From Alphaproteobacteria bacterium (GTDB lineage Bacteria > Pseudomonadota > Alphaproteobacteria > Rhizobiales > Devosiaceae), in NCBI GenBank assembly GCA_024279575.1, contig JAJRRJ010000077.1, positions 1-28,051 of the forward strand: DNA of 28,051 bases, written 5' to 3'. Below the pieces are notes generated by a model, which made no database searches, was not told the origin of the DNA, and was given only the letters and a program-made list of their open reading frames with translations. Shown here in pieces: positions 1 to 8,556 of this stretch. Within the stretch, counting starts at the first letter, position 1; every line of letters begins with the position of its first letter. The position numbers were made by a program, and so were the translations under genes.

Positions 1-1140
1 CGCCAGAAACAAGCCCACTATCAACCATTGTGCCCTCTTTGGCTTTTCTGCCCGAAGCACAAAAACGCCCAAAACAAGCATGGCAACAACAGGGGGCACA
101 ATGATACCGATTGTATAGCTGGGCAGGGCAAGCATTGAATGTCAGACAGGTTTTGCCTCAATGATTTTGGAGAGCCAGTTTTCGACCAGCCAGGGGTCAA
201 TTGCGCCATAGGGACCGCTCAGGCATTGGGGGAAGAATAACAGCAAACCCCCAATCATTGAAAAGCCCAGTACCGCTCCAAGCATTAAGCGGGTAAACCA
301 ATGGCCCAGGGCCACCAACGACAAAACAACAAAGACCACACCAACGCCAACCGCAGCGCTCACATAAACAAGAGAAAGCGCATCGCAGGCAGCCGGGTTC
401 CACTTTTGAATTGGTAAATAAATCAACAGATGCAAAAGTGTTGCTGCGCCAAAGGAAAGACCGAACCAGCGCGCTGTTTTCCCCCTGTCGGGGTCCACCA
501 CATAAAACAAACCAAAAGCTGCCACCGCCGTGATAATCTGAGGCAATGCTTCGGTGCCAATGGCCAACGACGTCGCTGCAACAATCCCAGCTAATCCTGC
601 CCATTTGGGGTTTTCCCAGGCGCGCACGGTTGCATATAGAAGCGCCAGTACAAGAACGATTTGCACATTATGATGGTCCACCCGGCCAGGGGCGAATTCC
701 ACCAGAACAGTGGCTGAAAGGACTGGCAGCACCATTGCAGGCAAGAGGCCTTCAGGTCCTACCAGATAGGTCGTGAGGCGGGCGGAAAGGTAAAGCAATA
801 CCAGCAATAAGAATAGCGGCCATATCCAGCCAACAATGATCAGTGCCGTATCTCCAAAAAGGGGCTGGAGCAACCAAACCAGTGCTGCCAAGGGCATATC
901 CACCAGTCGCGACCAGTGTATGTCAGCCCCAAAAGGGGTGTTTAGGCGATATTGAGTATGGTCAAACCAGTTTTGTCCATTGAGAAAATCCTGCACCACC
1001 ACCATGCGCATAGCATCATCGGTGTCGGCAAAAAATGGCACAGAGCTTCCGGTAAAAACAGTTCTGGCGGCAAGAACAATGCAGATCACCACCCAAAAAC
1101 CAAGCAATACACGCATATCCGGTTTCTGTGTGTTTTGCAT
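1..1140 (-). pseudogene. GT-C-like polytopic membrane protein, interrupted by an in-frame TGA and cut by the window edge
   Basis: From an ATG at 1140, preceded by GGGGA about 8 bases upstream, 332 codons are open to a TGA at 142-144. The same frame then stays open for all 47 remaining codons to the window edge, and that stretch is again strongly hydrophobic (IGIIVPPVVAMLVLGVFVL). The protein has about ten predicted membrane segments. An acidic FADTDDAMR motif lies in the first periplasmic loop and a GRVDHHN motif further in. This resembles GT-C fold glycosyltransferases of the STT3/PMT type, whose first loop carries an acidic catalytic motif; that assignment is inference. The TGA follows EAKPV and could be a TGG (Trp) to TGA change. 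A TTG at 1170 is a weaker start. The TGA could also be a sequencing error. The small membrane gene immediately upstream may be its partner. Confidence 0.6.
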
Positions 1141-1218
1141 TTTCGTATTCCCCAAATCGCACCTGTTCAATGCGAAACTTCTAGAGCAATGCGGTTAAGA
1201 GCTGGTTGAAGTGTTTTG

Positions 1219-1431
1219 TTAAATTATTGGCATTGCCCAGCGCCCAAGCAGAACATTCTGATAGGCCCACAAACCAAAAGCGGGTGAAAAAGCAAAACAA
1301 ATGGCAATTGTGAAATGCAAACCACACCTTCGCAAAAAGGAATATACCAACAAAGTCACAGACCCGATGACAAGAAATTCAATGCCATGGGCGTTGAAAA
1401 AACCGGCGGCAGCTTGAATGATTTGTGACAC
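1219..1431 (-). CDS. Small two-helix membrane protein, GtrA-like N-terminal half
   Basis: This is a 70-residue protein. The GTG at 1429-1431 was chosen because AAGGAG lies 5 bases upstream; the earlier in-frame GTG at 1437 overlaps that ribosome site. It has two hydrophobic segments, around residues 18-32 and 40-56. The pattern FLVIGSVTLLVYSFL followed by a second helix ending in YQNVL resembles the first two of four helices in GtrA-family lipid-linked sugar flippase or anchor proteins. GtrA proteins are usually 120-140 residues, so this would be a half-length or truncated member. It lies about 80 bases upstream of the GT-C-like gene on the same strand, which fits a membrane glycosylation pair. 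The family assignment is weak. Confidence 0.45.
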   Translation of the reverse strand: MSQIIQAAAGFFNAHGIEFLVIGSVTLLVYSFLRRCGLHFTIAICFAFSPAFGLWAYQNVLLGRWAMPII

Positions 1432-1523
1432 GCGCACTCCTTCTCAAAAGGAATGTTTGTCACAAAAACCAAAACAGGCGGTAAGAATTTGCCAACGTAT
1501 TCTTGTCAAATTTACTTCAAAAG

Positions 1524-3137
1524 CTAATGCCCGGTGCGGAGCTGTCCGTGGCGAATTGTATAATCCACTGCCACCCCGTAATTTGGATCTGCACTGTCCG
1601 GCTCAACCAACTGCCCGGCTTTATTGAGCAATTTTTGGCAATCCTTGGATAAATGGCGCAATTTAAGACTGGTGCCCTGGCGTTGATATTTTTCCGCCAG
1701 CGCATCTATTGCCTGCAGGCCAGAATGGTCAACAACGCGGGATTCCAGAAAATCAATTATTACGGTTTTGGGGTCAGTTTTGGGGTCAAACAATTCACCA
1801 AAGCTTTCAACGGAACCAAAGAATAATGGGCCATAAAGCCGATAAATTTTCTCGTCTTTATTTTCCGGGTTGATGTCAGTGGTTGCACGCATCCGGGTGG
1901 AGGCATTCCAAGAATATACCAGAGCGGAAATAATAACACCTACTACTACAGCGGTAGCCAAATCTGTCCAGACTGTAACAATTGTCACCAGCAAAATAAC
2001 CAAAGAGTCAGAAAATGGCACCTTGGACATGATGCGAATTGAACGCCAAACGAACGTCCCCACCACCACCATAAACATGACGCCAACCAAAGCTGCCAAT
2101 GGAATTTGCTCAATCAGTCCCGAAGCAAAAACGATAAAGGCCAATAAAAACAGAGACGCGGAAATCGCCGCCCACCGGGTTCTCCCCCCCGACTTTACAT
2201 TGATCATGGACTGCCCGATCATGGCGCAGCCGCCCATACCGCCAAAAAATCCAGTTACAATATTTGCCGTCCCCTGAGCCAAACATTCTTTGGAGGCTCC
2301 GCCGCGCGTATCAGTCATTTCAGCGACCAGATTAAGCGTTAGCAGGGATTCGATCAGGCCAATCGCTGCCAGAATAATGGCATAGGGAGCAATAATTTCC
2401 AGCGTTTGCCAGGTCAGTGGGACCATTGGAATATGAAAGCCTGGCAACCCCCCTTGGATTGAAGCCATGTCTCCAACGGTGCGTACATCTAAGTTAAAAC
2501 CAATAACGATGGCTGAAACAATCAAAATTGCAAGCAGTGGGGTTGGAATGATTTTGGAAACCGCTTTGGGCGTAAACTGAATGATTACCATGGTCAGCAA
2601 AGTCAGCCCCAGCATTAAATACAAGGGTATGCCGGTCAGCCATTCCCCGCCAGCCATTCCATGTCCCCCGCCCCCGGTATCGGTGCCGGGCACCTGAAAC
2701 TGGCTTAACTGAGCCAGAAAAATCACGCTCGCCAAACCATTGACGAACCCAAGCATCACCGGGTGGGGAACCAGCCGGATGAATTTTCCCCACTGCATGA
2801 TGCCGACAAAAAGCTGAATAAGCCCCATCAAAACCACGGTTGCAAACAGATATTCCACGCCGTGCTGGGCAACAAGAGAAACCATCACCACCGCCAAAGC
2901 ACCGGTTGCGCCAGAAATCATGCCCGGTCGACCACCAATTAAGGCGGTTATTATCCCAACGATAAAAGCGGCATAAAGTCCAACCAGTGGGTGGACCCCT
3001 GCAACAAAGGAAAAAGCGACTGCTTCAGGCACCAGCGCCAGTGCAACCGTTAGACCGGAGAGTAAATCAATTCGAAGCTGGCCAATGGAGGGAACAGAAA
3101 ACCCCTCACTACTCGCAGAAATCAGGCGACTAAACAC
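1524..3137 (-). CDS. SulP family inorganic anion transporter with C-terminal STAS domain
   Basis: The 537-residue product belongs to the SulP/SLC26 family of inner-membrane anion transporters (sulfate, bicarbonate or related). The N-terminal signature LLSGLTVALALVPEAVAFSF starts near residue 26. The transport domain runs to about residue 410 and contains FFGGMGGCAMIGQSMINVKS. A short cytoplasmic STAS domain follows (VIIDFLESRVVDHSGLQAID). The length and the GGMGGCAMIGQ segment resemble the compact bacterial members that include BicA-type bicarbonate carriers, so sulfate should not be assumed. The start is a GTG at 3137 without a strong ribosome site, so the start is uncertain. The gene is divergent from the amino-acid ABC transporter and shares its 300-base upstream region. 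It appears intact. Confidence 0.9.
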   Translation of the reverse strand: MFSRLISASSEGFSVPSIGQLRIDLLSGLTVALALVPEAVAFSFVAGVHPLVGLYAAFIVGIITALIGGRPGMISGATGALAVVMVSLVAQHGVEYLFATVVLMGLIQLFVGIMQWGKFIRLVPHPVMLGFVNGLASVIFLAQLSQFQVPGTDTGGGGHGMAGGEWLTGIPLYLMLGLTLLTMVIIQFTPKAVSKIIPTPLLAILIVSAIVIGFNLDVRTVGDMASIQGGLPGFHIPMVPLTWQTLEIIAPYAIILAAIGLIESLLTLNLVAEMTDTRGGASKECLAQGTANIVTGFFGGMGGCAMIGQSMINVKSGGRTRWAAISASLFLLAFIVFASGLIEQIPLAALVGVMFMVVVGTFVWRSIRIMSKVPFSDSLVILLVTIVTVWTDLATAVVVGVIISALVYSWNASTRMRATTDINPENKDEKIYRLYGPLFFGSVESFGELFDPKTDPKTVIIDFLESRVVDHSGLQAIDALAEKYQRQGTSLKLRHLSKDCQKLLNKAGQLVEPDSADPNYGVAVDYTIRHGQLRTGH

Positions 3138-3438
3138 AATAAGTATCCAAGCATTTCAGATAAAAACAAAACGCCGCAAAAAACAAGGCGTAAGATTGCC
3201 AGCGTTTATACTGTTCTTGGAATATGGGCAAGCCCAAGGGAGGGAATGGCTTTTCCCTTCGTCACATGCACAGAAAAGATGTTATAAAATATTCGCACGA
3301 TGGTAGGTTTTCCCGACCCTGGAACAGGCTCATCCCGTTGACTCTGGCATTAGGATCGTATTTTATTCAAAGGGTCAAAAAAGTGCGAATGTGAAGGCTT
3401 GCGTTTGCAATAAAAACAGACAATTCAAGGGGAAAAAA
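3138..3438. promoter_or_regulatory. Divergent intergenic region between sulP and the amino-acid ABC operon
   Basis: This 301-base spacer must carry promoters for both flanking genes. The only convincing element is the plus-strand -35/-10 pair listed separately. I saw no RNA gene, coding fragment or long palindrome here. Confidence 0.6.
3338..3366 (+). promoter_or_regulatory. Sigma70-like promoter of the ABC transporter operon
   Basis: TTGACT (3338-3343) and TTTTAT (3361-3366) are separated by exactly 17 bases, about 70 bases upstream of the binding-protein ATG. The spacing and -35 match the housekeeping sigma consensus well, while the -10 is only moderate. Read by eye, not scored. Confidence 0.5.
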
Positions 3439-4266
3439 ATGAATATTGTTATCAAATCACTGGTAATTGCCGGCGCCATCAGTCTGATGTCTGGAACGGC
3501 GTTGGCGGCTGAAAACTGCGCTGTTGGGAAAACTGTCACCGACGGGGTTCTGACAATCGGCACCGGTAACCCGGCCTATTTCCCATGGGTGATTGATGAC
3601 AATCCTGAAAGCGGACAGGGTTTTGAGGCGGCGGTAGCTTATGCGCTGGCCGATCGCATGGGGTTTGATGCCGATCAGGTGGTTTGGACACGCACCACTT
3701 TTGATCAGGCCATCCAGCCTGGCGTAAAAGACTATGACATTAATATGCAGCAATACTCGATTACAGAAGAGCGCCGCCAAACCATTGACTTTTCCAGCCC
3801 CTATTACACATCCGCTGCTGCCGTACTGGTGCGCAAGCCAGCTGTTGAGGCCGGGGCGCAACCCAATATCGCCTCGCTGAAAGGGCTAAAATGGGGTGCT
3901 GCTGCCGGAACAACCGCTAACGAACTCATCAACAGTCTGATTGATCCTGAACCCCAGACTTTATTGTATGATGACAATGCCGACATAACCGAAGCCCTGA
4001 AATCCAACCAGATCGATGCAGTTCTGCTTGACCTGCCATCGGCTTTGTTTACCGCTGCGGTTCTACTGGATGACGGCGTGGTGCTGGGGCAGTTCCCATC
4101 TGATGCTACCGGGGAACTGGATCAATTTGGCGCGGTATTGGAAAAAGGCAACCCATTGTTGGAATGTGTTGATACGGCCCTTGCTGAAATGGGAGCAGAT
4201 GGCACCCTTGCCAGCATTGAAGCGCGTTGGTTGCAAAGTGAAACCGGAGTTCCGGTGATCGAATAA
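3439..4266 (+). CDS. Periplasmic amino-acid-binding protein of an ABC importer (SBP family 3)
   Basis: The 275-residue protein starts at ATG 3439, with AAGGGG about 6 bases upstream. A Sec signal peptide with cleavage after ALA near residue 24 sends it to the periplasm. The mature domain has the SBP_bac_3 layout: LTIGTGNPAYFPW at the start of lobe 1, then the conserved MQQYSITEERRQTIDFSSPY segment, then a hinge and lobe 2 with a DAVLLDLPSA element. It would capture a polar amino acid or related solute and deliver it to the permease encoded 10 bases downstream. The exact ligand cannot be read from the sequence. It is the first gene of a compact three-gene operon with a plausible sigma70 promoter. 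Confidence 0.92.
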   Translation: MNIVIKSLVIAGAISLMSGTALAAENCAVGKTVTDGVLTIGTGNPAYFPWVIDDNPESGQGFEAAVAYALADRMGFDADQVVWTRTTFDQAIQPGVKDYDINMQQYSITEERRQTIDFSSPYYTSAAAVLVRKPAVEAGAQPNIASLKGLKWGAAAGTTANELINSLIDPEPQTLLYDDNADITEALKSNQIDAVLLDLPSALFTAAVLLDDGVVLGQFPSDATGELDQFGAVLEKGNPLLECVDTALAEMGADGTLASIEARWLQSETGVPVIE

Positions 4267-4276
4267 CCACCCCTAA

Positions 4277-5146
4277 ATGTCAAAAGATATGCAAACAGGA
4301 ACACCGGCAGCTTCTGAAAAAGTTGCCGGTTTTAGCAAGCAGGCACGCCAACAACGCGAAATTCGGTTGCGGCGGCGAAGCACCCTTATCGCAACAGTGA
4401 GCACAATCAGTGTTTTTCTGGCAATATATATTCTGGTGCCGATGGCGCCCGGCTGGGAAAAGGTGCAGCACTCTTTCTTCAACTGGGAAATTTTTGAAAA
4501 AACCTTCCCCACCCTTTTGAATGCCTTCCTGCTCGACATAGCGATTTTTGCATGGTCTGCGCCTCTCATTGCGATCTGGGGGCTGGCTCTTGCGCTGGCC
4601 AGGGACGCACGCTCCCCCGCACTATTCCCGCTGCGCCTGTTTGCGACAGTTTACAACGACATTTTTCGCGGGGTGCCCGTAATCCTGACGATCTACCTGA
4701 TAGGCTTTGGCATCCCCGGCCTTGGCCTGCCCCGCCCATGGAACAGCCCCTATATCTGGGGCTCGGTGGCGCTGGTGCTCAGCTACTCGGCATATGTGGC
4801 CGAGGTATATCGCGCCGGCATCGAATCTATTCATGAAAGTCAGCGTGCCGCAGCCAAATCCCTGGGCCTCTCTCACTGGGATACCATGCGCTTTATAATC
4901 CTGCCTCAAGCTGTGCGCAGGGTTTTACCTGCCAATATGAATAACCTGATTTCTCTGCAAAAAGATGTGGCCTTACTCTCATTCATCGGCCCGGTGGAAT
5001 TGCTCCGGCAGGCAGGAGTTTTTAAATCTTTTTACGCCAATTTCACCCCCTATCTGGGAGCGGCGTTGATCTTTCTGGCGGTTACCATCCCCGCGACCCG
5101 TTTCGCGGACAGTCTGATGGCACGCCAGGACAAAGAGCGCAGGTAA
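4277..5146 (+). CDS. Amino-acid ABC transporter permease (HisM/GlnP type)
   Basis: This 289-residue inner-membrane permease has a cytoplasmic, basic N-terminal tail (about residues 1-35) and then five to six membrane helices. The EAA loop that contacts the ATPase is clear: EVYRAGIESIHESQRAAAKS continuing into LGLSHWDTMRFIILPQAVRR. The gene begins 10 bases after the binding protein and ends 6 bases before the ATPase, so the three are co-transcribed. There is no good ribosome site before ATG 4277, and ATG 4289 is an alternative. Only one permease gene is present, which implies a homodimeric transmembrane core. I infer a polar amino-acid substrate from family membership only. Confidence 0.92.
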   Translation: MSKDMQTGTPAASEKVAGFSKQARQQREIRLRRRSTLIATVSTISVFLAIYILVPMAPGWEKVQHSFFNWEIFEKTFPTLLNAFLLDIAIFAWSAPLIAIWGLALALARDARSPALFPLRLFATVYNDIFRGVPVILTIYLIGFGIPGLGLPRPWNSPYIWGSVALVLSYSAYVAEVYRAGIESIHESQRAAAKSLGLSHWDTMRFIILPQAVRRVLPANMNNLISLQKDVALLSFIGPVELLRQAGVFKSFYANFTPYLGAALIFLAVTIPATRFADSLMARQDKERR

Positions 5147-5152
5147 CAGATT

Positions 5153-5884
5153 GTGACCTATAAACTTCAGCTCATTGATGTGACCAAAAGCTTCGGGACG
5201 CTGGAGGTTTGCAAAGGCATATCTTTTGACGTGAAGAAAGGTGAACTGGTTTGCATGATCGGCTCCTCAGGCTCTGGTAAATCAACCTTGTTGCGTTGCA
5301 TTAATCTGCTTGAGGCTGTGGACGGTGGACGCATATTGTTGGATGGACACGATATTACCGATCCCGATCTTGACCCACAACCGATACGCCGCCGGATTGG
5401 TATTGTATTTCAGAGCTTCAATCTCTTTCCGCATATGAATGTAATGGAAAATGTCATGCTGGCGCCACGCCGGGTGCATAGGACTCCAAAAGCTGAGTTA
5501 CTGGCTGAAACTACCGCCCTGTTTGAAAGATTTGGTCTGGCTGACCGGATGACGCATTATCCTGATCAGCTTTCAGGTGGGCAACAACAACGGGTGGCAA
5601 TCATTCGTGCTTTGGCGATGAAACCCGAAATCATGCTGTTTGACGAGGTGACAAGTGCACTGGACCCCGAGTTGGTGGGCGAGGTTCTGGATGTATTGCG
5701 CAAGCTAAAGAGCGAAGGTATGACGATAATTCTGGCCACCCATGAAATGGGTTTTGCCCGGGAAGCTGCGGACAAGATTTGCTTTCTGGATCAGGGGATC
5801 ATTGTCGAATCCGGGCCACCTGAACAGTTATTTACCAACCCGAAACAAGCCCGGACCCGTGAATTTTTATCGCGCGTTATGTAA
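5153..5884 (+). CDS. Amino-acid ABC transporter ATP-binding protein (GlnQ/HisP type)
   Basis: The 243-residue ATPase energises the importer from the cytoplasmic face. Visible motifs are Walker A GSSGSGKST (about residues 37-45), Q-loop FQSFNLFPHMNV, signature LSGGQQQRV, Walker B IMLFDEVTSALDP and the switch histidine in ATHEMGF. The Walker B extension reads DEVTSALDP where most relatives have DEPTSALDP, a tolerated change. It starts with GTG 6 bases after the permease stop. The length is typical. It is the last gene of the operon; no clear T-tract terminator follows in the roughly 280 bases before the next gene. Confidence 0.95.
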   Translation: MTYKLQLIDVTKSFGTLEVCKGISFDVKKGELVCMIGSSGSGKSTLLRCINLLEAVDGGRILLDGHDITDPDLDPQPIRRRIGIVFQSFNLFPHMNVMENVMLAPRRVHRTPKAELLAETTALFERFGLADRMTHYPDQLSGGQQQRVAIIRALAMKPEIMLFDEVTSALDPELVGEVLDVLRKLKSEGMTIILATHEMGFAREAADKICFLDQGIIVESGPPEQLFTNPKQARTREFLSRVM

Positions 5885-6165
5885 GCTGCCAACTGACTGA
5901 TCTACCTTGCCATCTCGATACAGCCCGCACCAAAAGCGACACAGAAAATTTGTCCTGATATTGTGGTGTCCACAGGCAATGCCCCCGGGGGAGCGCGGAG
6001 CACATACGTCCGCTTCACAACTATCGCTCAATGGTTCCCGTCCGCCTTATTTTTTTCTGCAACAGTAACACCGCATATAGCCAACGCCTCAGCGGTTGTT
6101 GAGTATTTGTCACAAGTTTCCTGCCTAAGTCGACAACAGGTTGCGCGCGATAGCCTCTTAACACC

Positions 6166-6315
6166 TCATTTGTCGACGTTATTCAGACCTTTGAAAATTG
6201 TTACCATTCCAACAATCGCCAGCACAAGAATTCCAACCATCACCAGCGGGCCAAAAAGCATACCGCCCCAGCCCCACATAAAATCTGTACCTTGCATCAT
6301 GCTTTCACCAAACAT
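6166..6315 (-). CDS. Small membrane protein, 49 residues, unknown function
   Basis: ATG 6315 is preceded by AGGAG with a 6-base gap, an excellent ribosome site. The peptide has a Met/Gly/Trp-rich N-terminus (MFGESMMQGTDFMWGWGGM), then one membrane helix (about residues 20-42) and the short tail KGLNNVDK. It resembles the membrane half of short SHOCT-type proteins but lacks the SHOCT tail. The frame stays open for 45 codons beyond the TGA without SHOCT-like sequence, so I keep the stop. It is oppositely oriented to both neighbours and is monocistronic. No function is assigned; the strong ribosome site and clean helix make it likely to be real. Confidence 0.6.
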   Translation of the reverse strand: MFGESMMQGTDFMWGWGGMLFGPLVMVGILVLAIVGMVTIFKGLNNVDK

Positions 6316-6393
6316 TTTTGTCTCCTGATTTTTGACAGCCCACCTTAGTGCTTCCAGCAAGGGGAAGGTAAAGTAACATATCCGAGATCGGAT

Positions 6394-6509
6394 GGCTGTC
6401 CGAATTGTGTTTTTGTGTACACTGGTTTTGGTTGCTTAATATTTGCCTGAAATGTCAATCACACATATAGTCAGCGCCAACCATGTCTGCTCCGGTTTGC
6501 GGACAGCCA
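6394..6509. repeat. 10-bp inverted repeat flanking the pyrC leader
   Basis: TGGCTGTCCG (6393-6402) recurs as its exact complement CGGACAGCCA (6500-6509), enclosing about 97 bases just upstream of pyrC. The arms could pair in a leader RNA or bind a protein. No function is known. Confidence 0.4.
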
Positions 6510-6541
6510 GACTAACCATTACGCCATTTGAGAAACAAACC

Positions 6542-7603
6542 ATGACATCTATCAACGAGCTTGTTGTTTTGCGACCGGATGACTGGCATTTGCATTTGCG
6601 CGACGGAGCGATGCTAAAGGCTGTGACCCCTTATAGTTCGGCCCATTTCGGGCGCGCCATCATTATGCCCAACCTACTTCCCCCGATTGTTACCAGTGAA
6701 CAGGCCCTTGCCTACCGCGCCAGAGTTATTGCAGCGGTACCTGCGGGCCATAAGTTTGAACCTTTGATGACCCTTTATTTGACAGAGCAAACTGATCCCG
6801 ATGATGTGGAAACGGGCGCAAATTCTGGACTGATAAAAGCCCTCAAGCTTTATCCGGCGGGTGCTACTACCAATTCGCAAAGCGGAGTGAAAGACATCGA
6901 AAAGGTCTATTGCGTACTCGAGCGCATGAGTGAAATCAATCTGCCCCTTCTGGTGCATGGGGAAGTTACCGACCCGGAGGTGGATATTTTTGATCGCGAG
7001 GCGGTATTTATAGAATCTGTTCTAGAACCACTTCGCCAACGCTTTCCCGCTCTTCGCATAGTTATGGAGCACGTCACCACATCGCAAGGGGTTGAATATG
7101 TGCGCTCGGCCCAAAGCGGCCTTGGGGCAACGATTACCACCCATCATCTGATTATCAATCGCAACACAATGCTGGTTGGAGGAATTCGTCCCCACTATTA
7201 TTGTCTGCCAATTGCCAAACGCGAAACCCATCGCCTGGCCCTGGTTGAAGCTGCCACGTCCGGGGACAACCGGTTTTTTCTGGGGACGGATTCAGCCCCC
7301 CACCTTGATGGGGCCAAGGAAGCTGCGTGCTGATGCGCCGGAGTTTTTAGCGCACCCAACACAATGGGCTGTCTGGCGCAGGTTTTTGAAAAGCAAAATG
7401 CACTTGGCCAACTGGAAGGCTTTACTTCCCTGAACGGCGCAAATTTTTATGGAATGGCGCCCCACCGGACCCATATCAGGCTTGTTCGCCAGTCAACACC
7501 CATCAAGCAACATGAGAAAATTGATACACCGGATGGTCCCCTTACGGTCTTTGATCCCGGATTTGAGCTCTTTTGGCGCGTGGAACAAAGTGATAATCAA
7601 TAG
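6542..7603 (+). pseudogene. pyrC: Dihydroorotase, class II (PyrC), with an internal in-frame TGA at 7331-7333
   Basis: Dihydroorotase closes N-carbamoyl-aspartate to dihydroorotate in pyrimidine synthesis. The start ATG 6542 matches the family N-terminus (RPDDWHLHLRDG), and the full frame is 353 codons against 348 in E. coli. Metal-site elements are present: HLH (His16, His18), the KLYPAGATT lysine segment, HGEV and GTDSAPH (Asp250, His254). Codon 264 is TGA, directly after KEAAC; the same frame resumes with CAGVFSAPNTMG and runs 89 codons to the C-terminus. The E. coli enzyme has Gly264 at this place (CGCAGC), so one G-to-T change in GGA would explain it. The truncated 263-residue product keeps the metal ligands but loses the last quarter of the barrel. 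It is either a true nonsense mutation or a base-call error. It lies 35 bases upstream of pyrE. Confidence 0.88.
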
Positions 7604-7638
7604 GCAACCCGCCGCCACAAAAACAGGAAATGCTTTGA

Positions 7639-8346
7639 ATGTTCTCCAATTCCTTCCCCGATAAAAAACTGATGGCTGAACTTACAGCAAAAATGCTGCT
7701 GGAGATCAACGCGGTGCACTTTCAGGCCGACAAGCCCTATAAGCTGACATCGGGCATGGCCAGTCCGGTCTATATCGATTGCCGCAAAATCATTTCCTAT
7801 CCTCATATCCGCTCGACAATGATGGACTTTGCCACCTCAATAATCCTGCGCGATATCGGGTTTGAAAGCCTTGATGCGATAGCGGGGGGGGAAACCGCCG
7901 GCATTCCTTTTGCTGCATGGATTGCCGATAACCTGAACCTGCCCATGCAATATGTACGCAAAAAACCCAAGGGATTTGGGCGGGATGCGCAGATTGAAGG
8001 GGATATAAGCGAGGGGCAGCGCGTTCTTCTGGTGGAAGACCTGACCACAGACGGGGGCAGCAAGATTGCCTTTTGTGAAGCCTTGCGCAAAGCGGGGGCG
8101 GAAGTGAATGATACAATTGTTGTATTTTATTATGACATTTTTCCCGATACCCGCGAACGGCTGGCTGAGCACGGTGTGCGCCTGCACGCGCTGGCAACAT
8201 GGTGGGATGTGCTGGCGGTGGCCAAGGAGCACAACTATTTTGATACCAAGACGCTGGATGAGGTGGAAAAATTTTTGCATGCGCCCACAAAATGGTCCCT
8301 CTCCCACGGGGGCGCAGCACATGGGGCAAAGCCAAACCCGGGCTAA
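7639..8346 (+). CDS. pyrE: Orotate phosphoribosyltransferase (PyrE)
   Basis: The 235-residue enzyme converts orotate plus PRPP to orotidine monophosphate in the cytoplasm. The PRPP-binding motif VLLVEDLTTDGGSK lies near residues 130-143. The N-terminal hood segment KLTSGMASPVYIDCRKI and the YVRKKPKGFGRDAQIEG loop, with its catalytic lysines, are both present. The start ATG 7639 has AGGA about 10 bases upstream. It follows pyrC directly, making a pathway pair: steps three and five of UMP synthesis. A G8 run (7884-7891) encodes two glycines in AGGETAG and is in frame. The reading frame is intact over the usual length for alphaproteobacterial PyrE. Confidence 0.95.
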   Translation: MFSNSFPDKKLMAELTAKMLLEINAVHFQADKPYKLTSGMASPVYIDCRKIISYPHIRSTMMDFATSIILRDIGFESLDAIAGGETAGIPFAAWIADNLNLPMQYVRKKPKGFGRDAQIEGDISEGQRVLLVEDLTTDGGSKIAFCEALRKAGAEVNDTIVVFYYDIFPDTRERLAEHGVRLHALATWWDVLAVAKEHNYFDTKTLDEVEKFLHAPTKWSLSHGGAAHGAKPNPG

Positions 8347-8387
8347 ATAGGTGCCCCTTCGATAAAGTTATAACTAATTTTTGAGAA

Positions 8388-8504
8388 ATTTATGATGTGT
8401 CCGCCGCCGTTATAATGCCAAATGTTGAGGCTTTACGGTATCATTTTCGCCAAAAAGCAGGGGTCAGTCCAGGACAGTATCGCAAAAGGTTTGCAACCCA
8501 TTGA
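8388..8504 (+). pseudogene. C-terminal remnant of an AraC/GlxA-type regulator
   Basis: In frame with the TGA at 8502-8504, the last codons read NVEALRYHFRQKAGVSPGQY and then RKRFATH. This is the characteristic end of an AraC-family DNA-binding domain (second helix-turn-helix, GxSPxxYRxxF), of the GlxA-like type. Upstream the frame closes at a TGA (8382-8384), and no DNA-binding or amidase-like part is visible on either strand. Only about 38 codons therefore survive between pyrE and the cpdB terminator. It is a degraded gene end, probably left by a deletion. Confidence 0.65.
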
Positions 8505-8556
8505 AACAGGTCACCCTAAGTGATGGCGCCTATTAAAATTGAGATTCAGAGCAAAA

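Noticed and set aside
6100..6168. SHOCT domain continuing past the TGA of the 49-residue gene
   Set aside because: The frame is open for 45 codons, but the sequence has no SHOCT pattern. An open stretch of that length is expected by chance about one time in ten.
5963..6328. 121-codon open frame on the plus strand
   Set aside because: It has no ribosome site, its composition is Ser/Pro/Thr-rich and random-looking, and it overlaps the better-supported 49-residue gene on the opposite strand.
7331..7354. Selenocysteine or TGA recoding in pyrC, since TGCGC...GCGCA can form a small hairpin just after the TGA
   Set aside because: The stem is only 5 bp with an 11-base loop. The aligned residue in E. 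coli is a non-catalytic glycine. TGA serves as a normal stop in at least five neighbouring genes.
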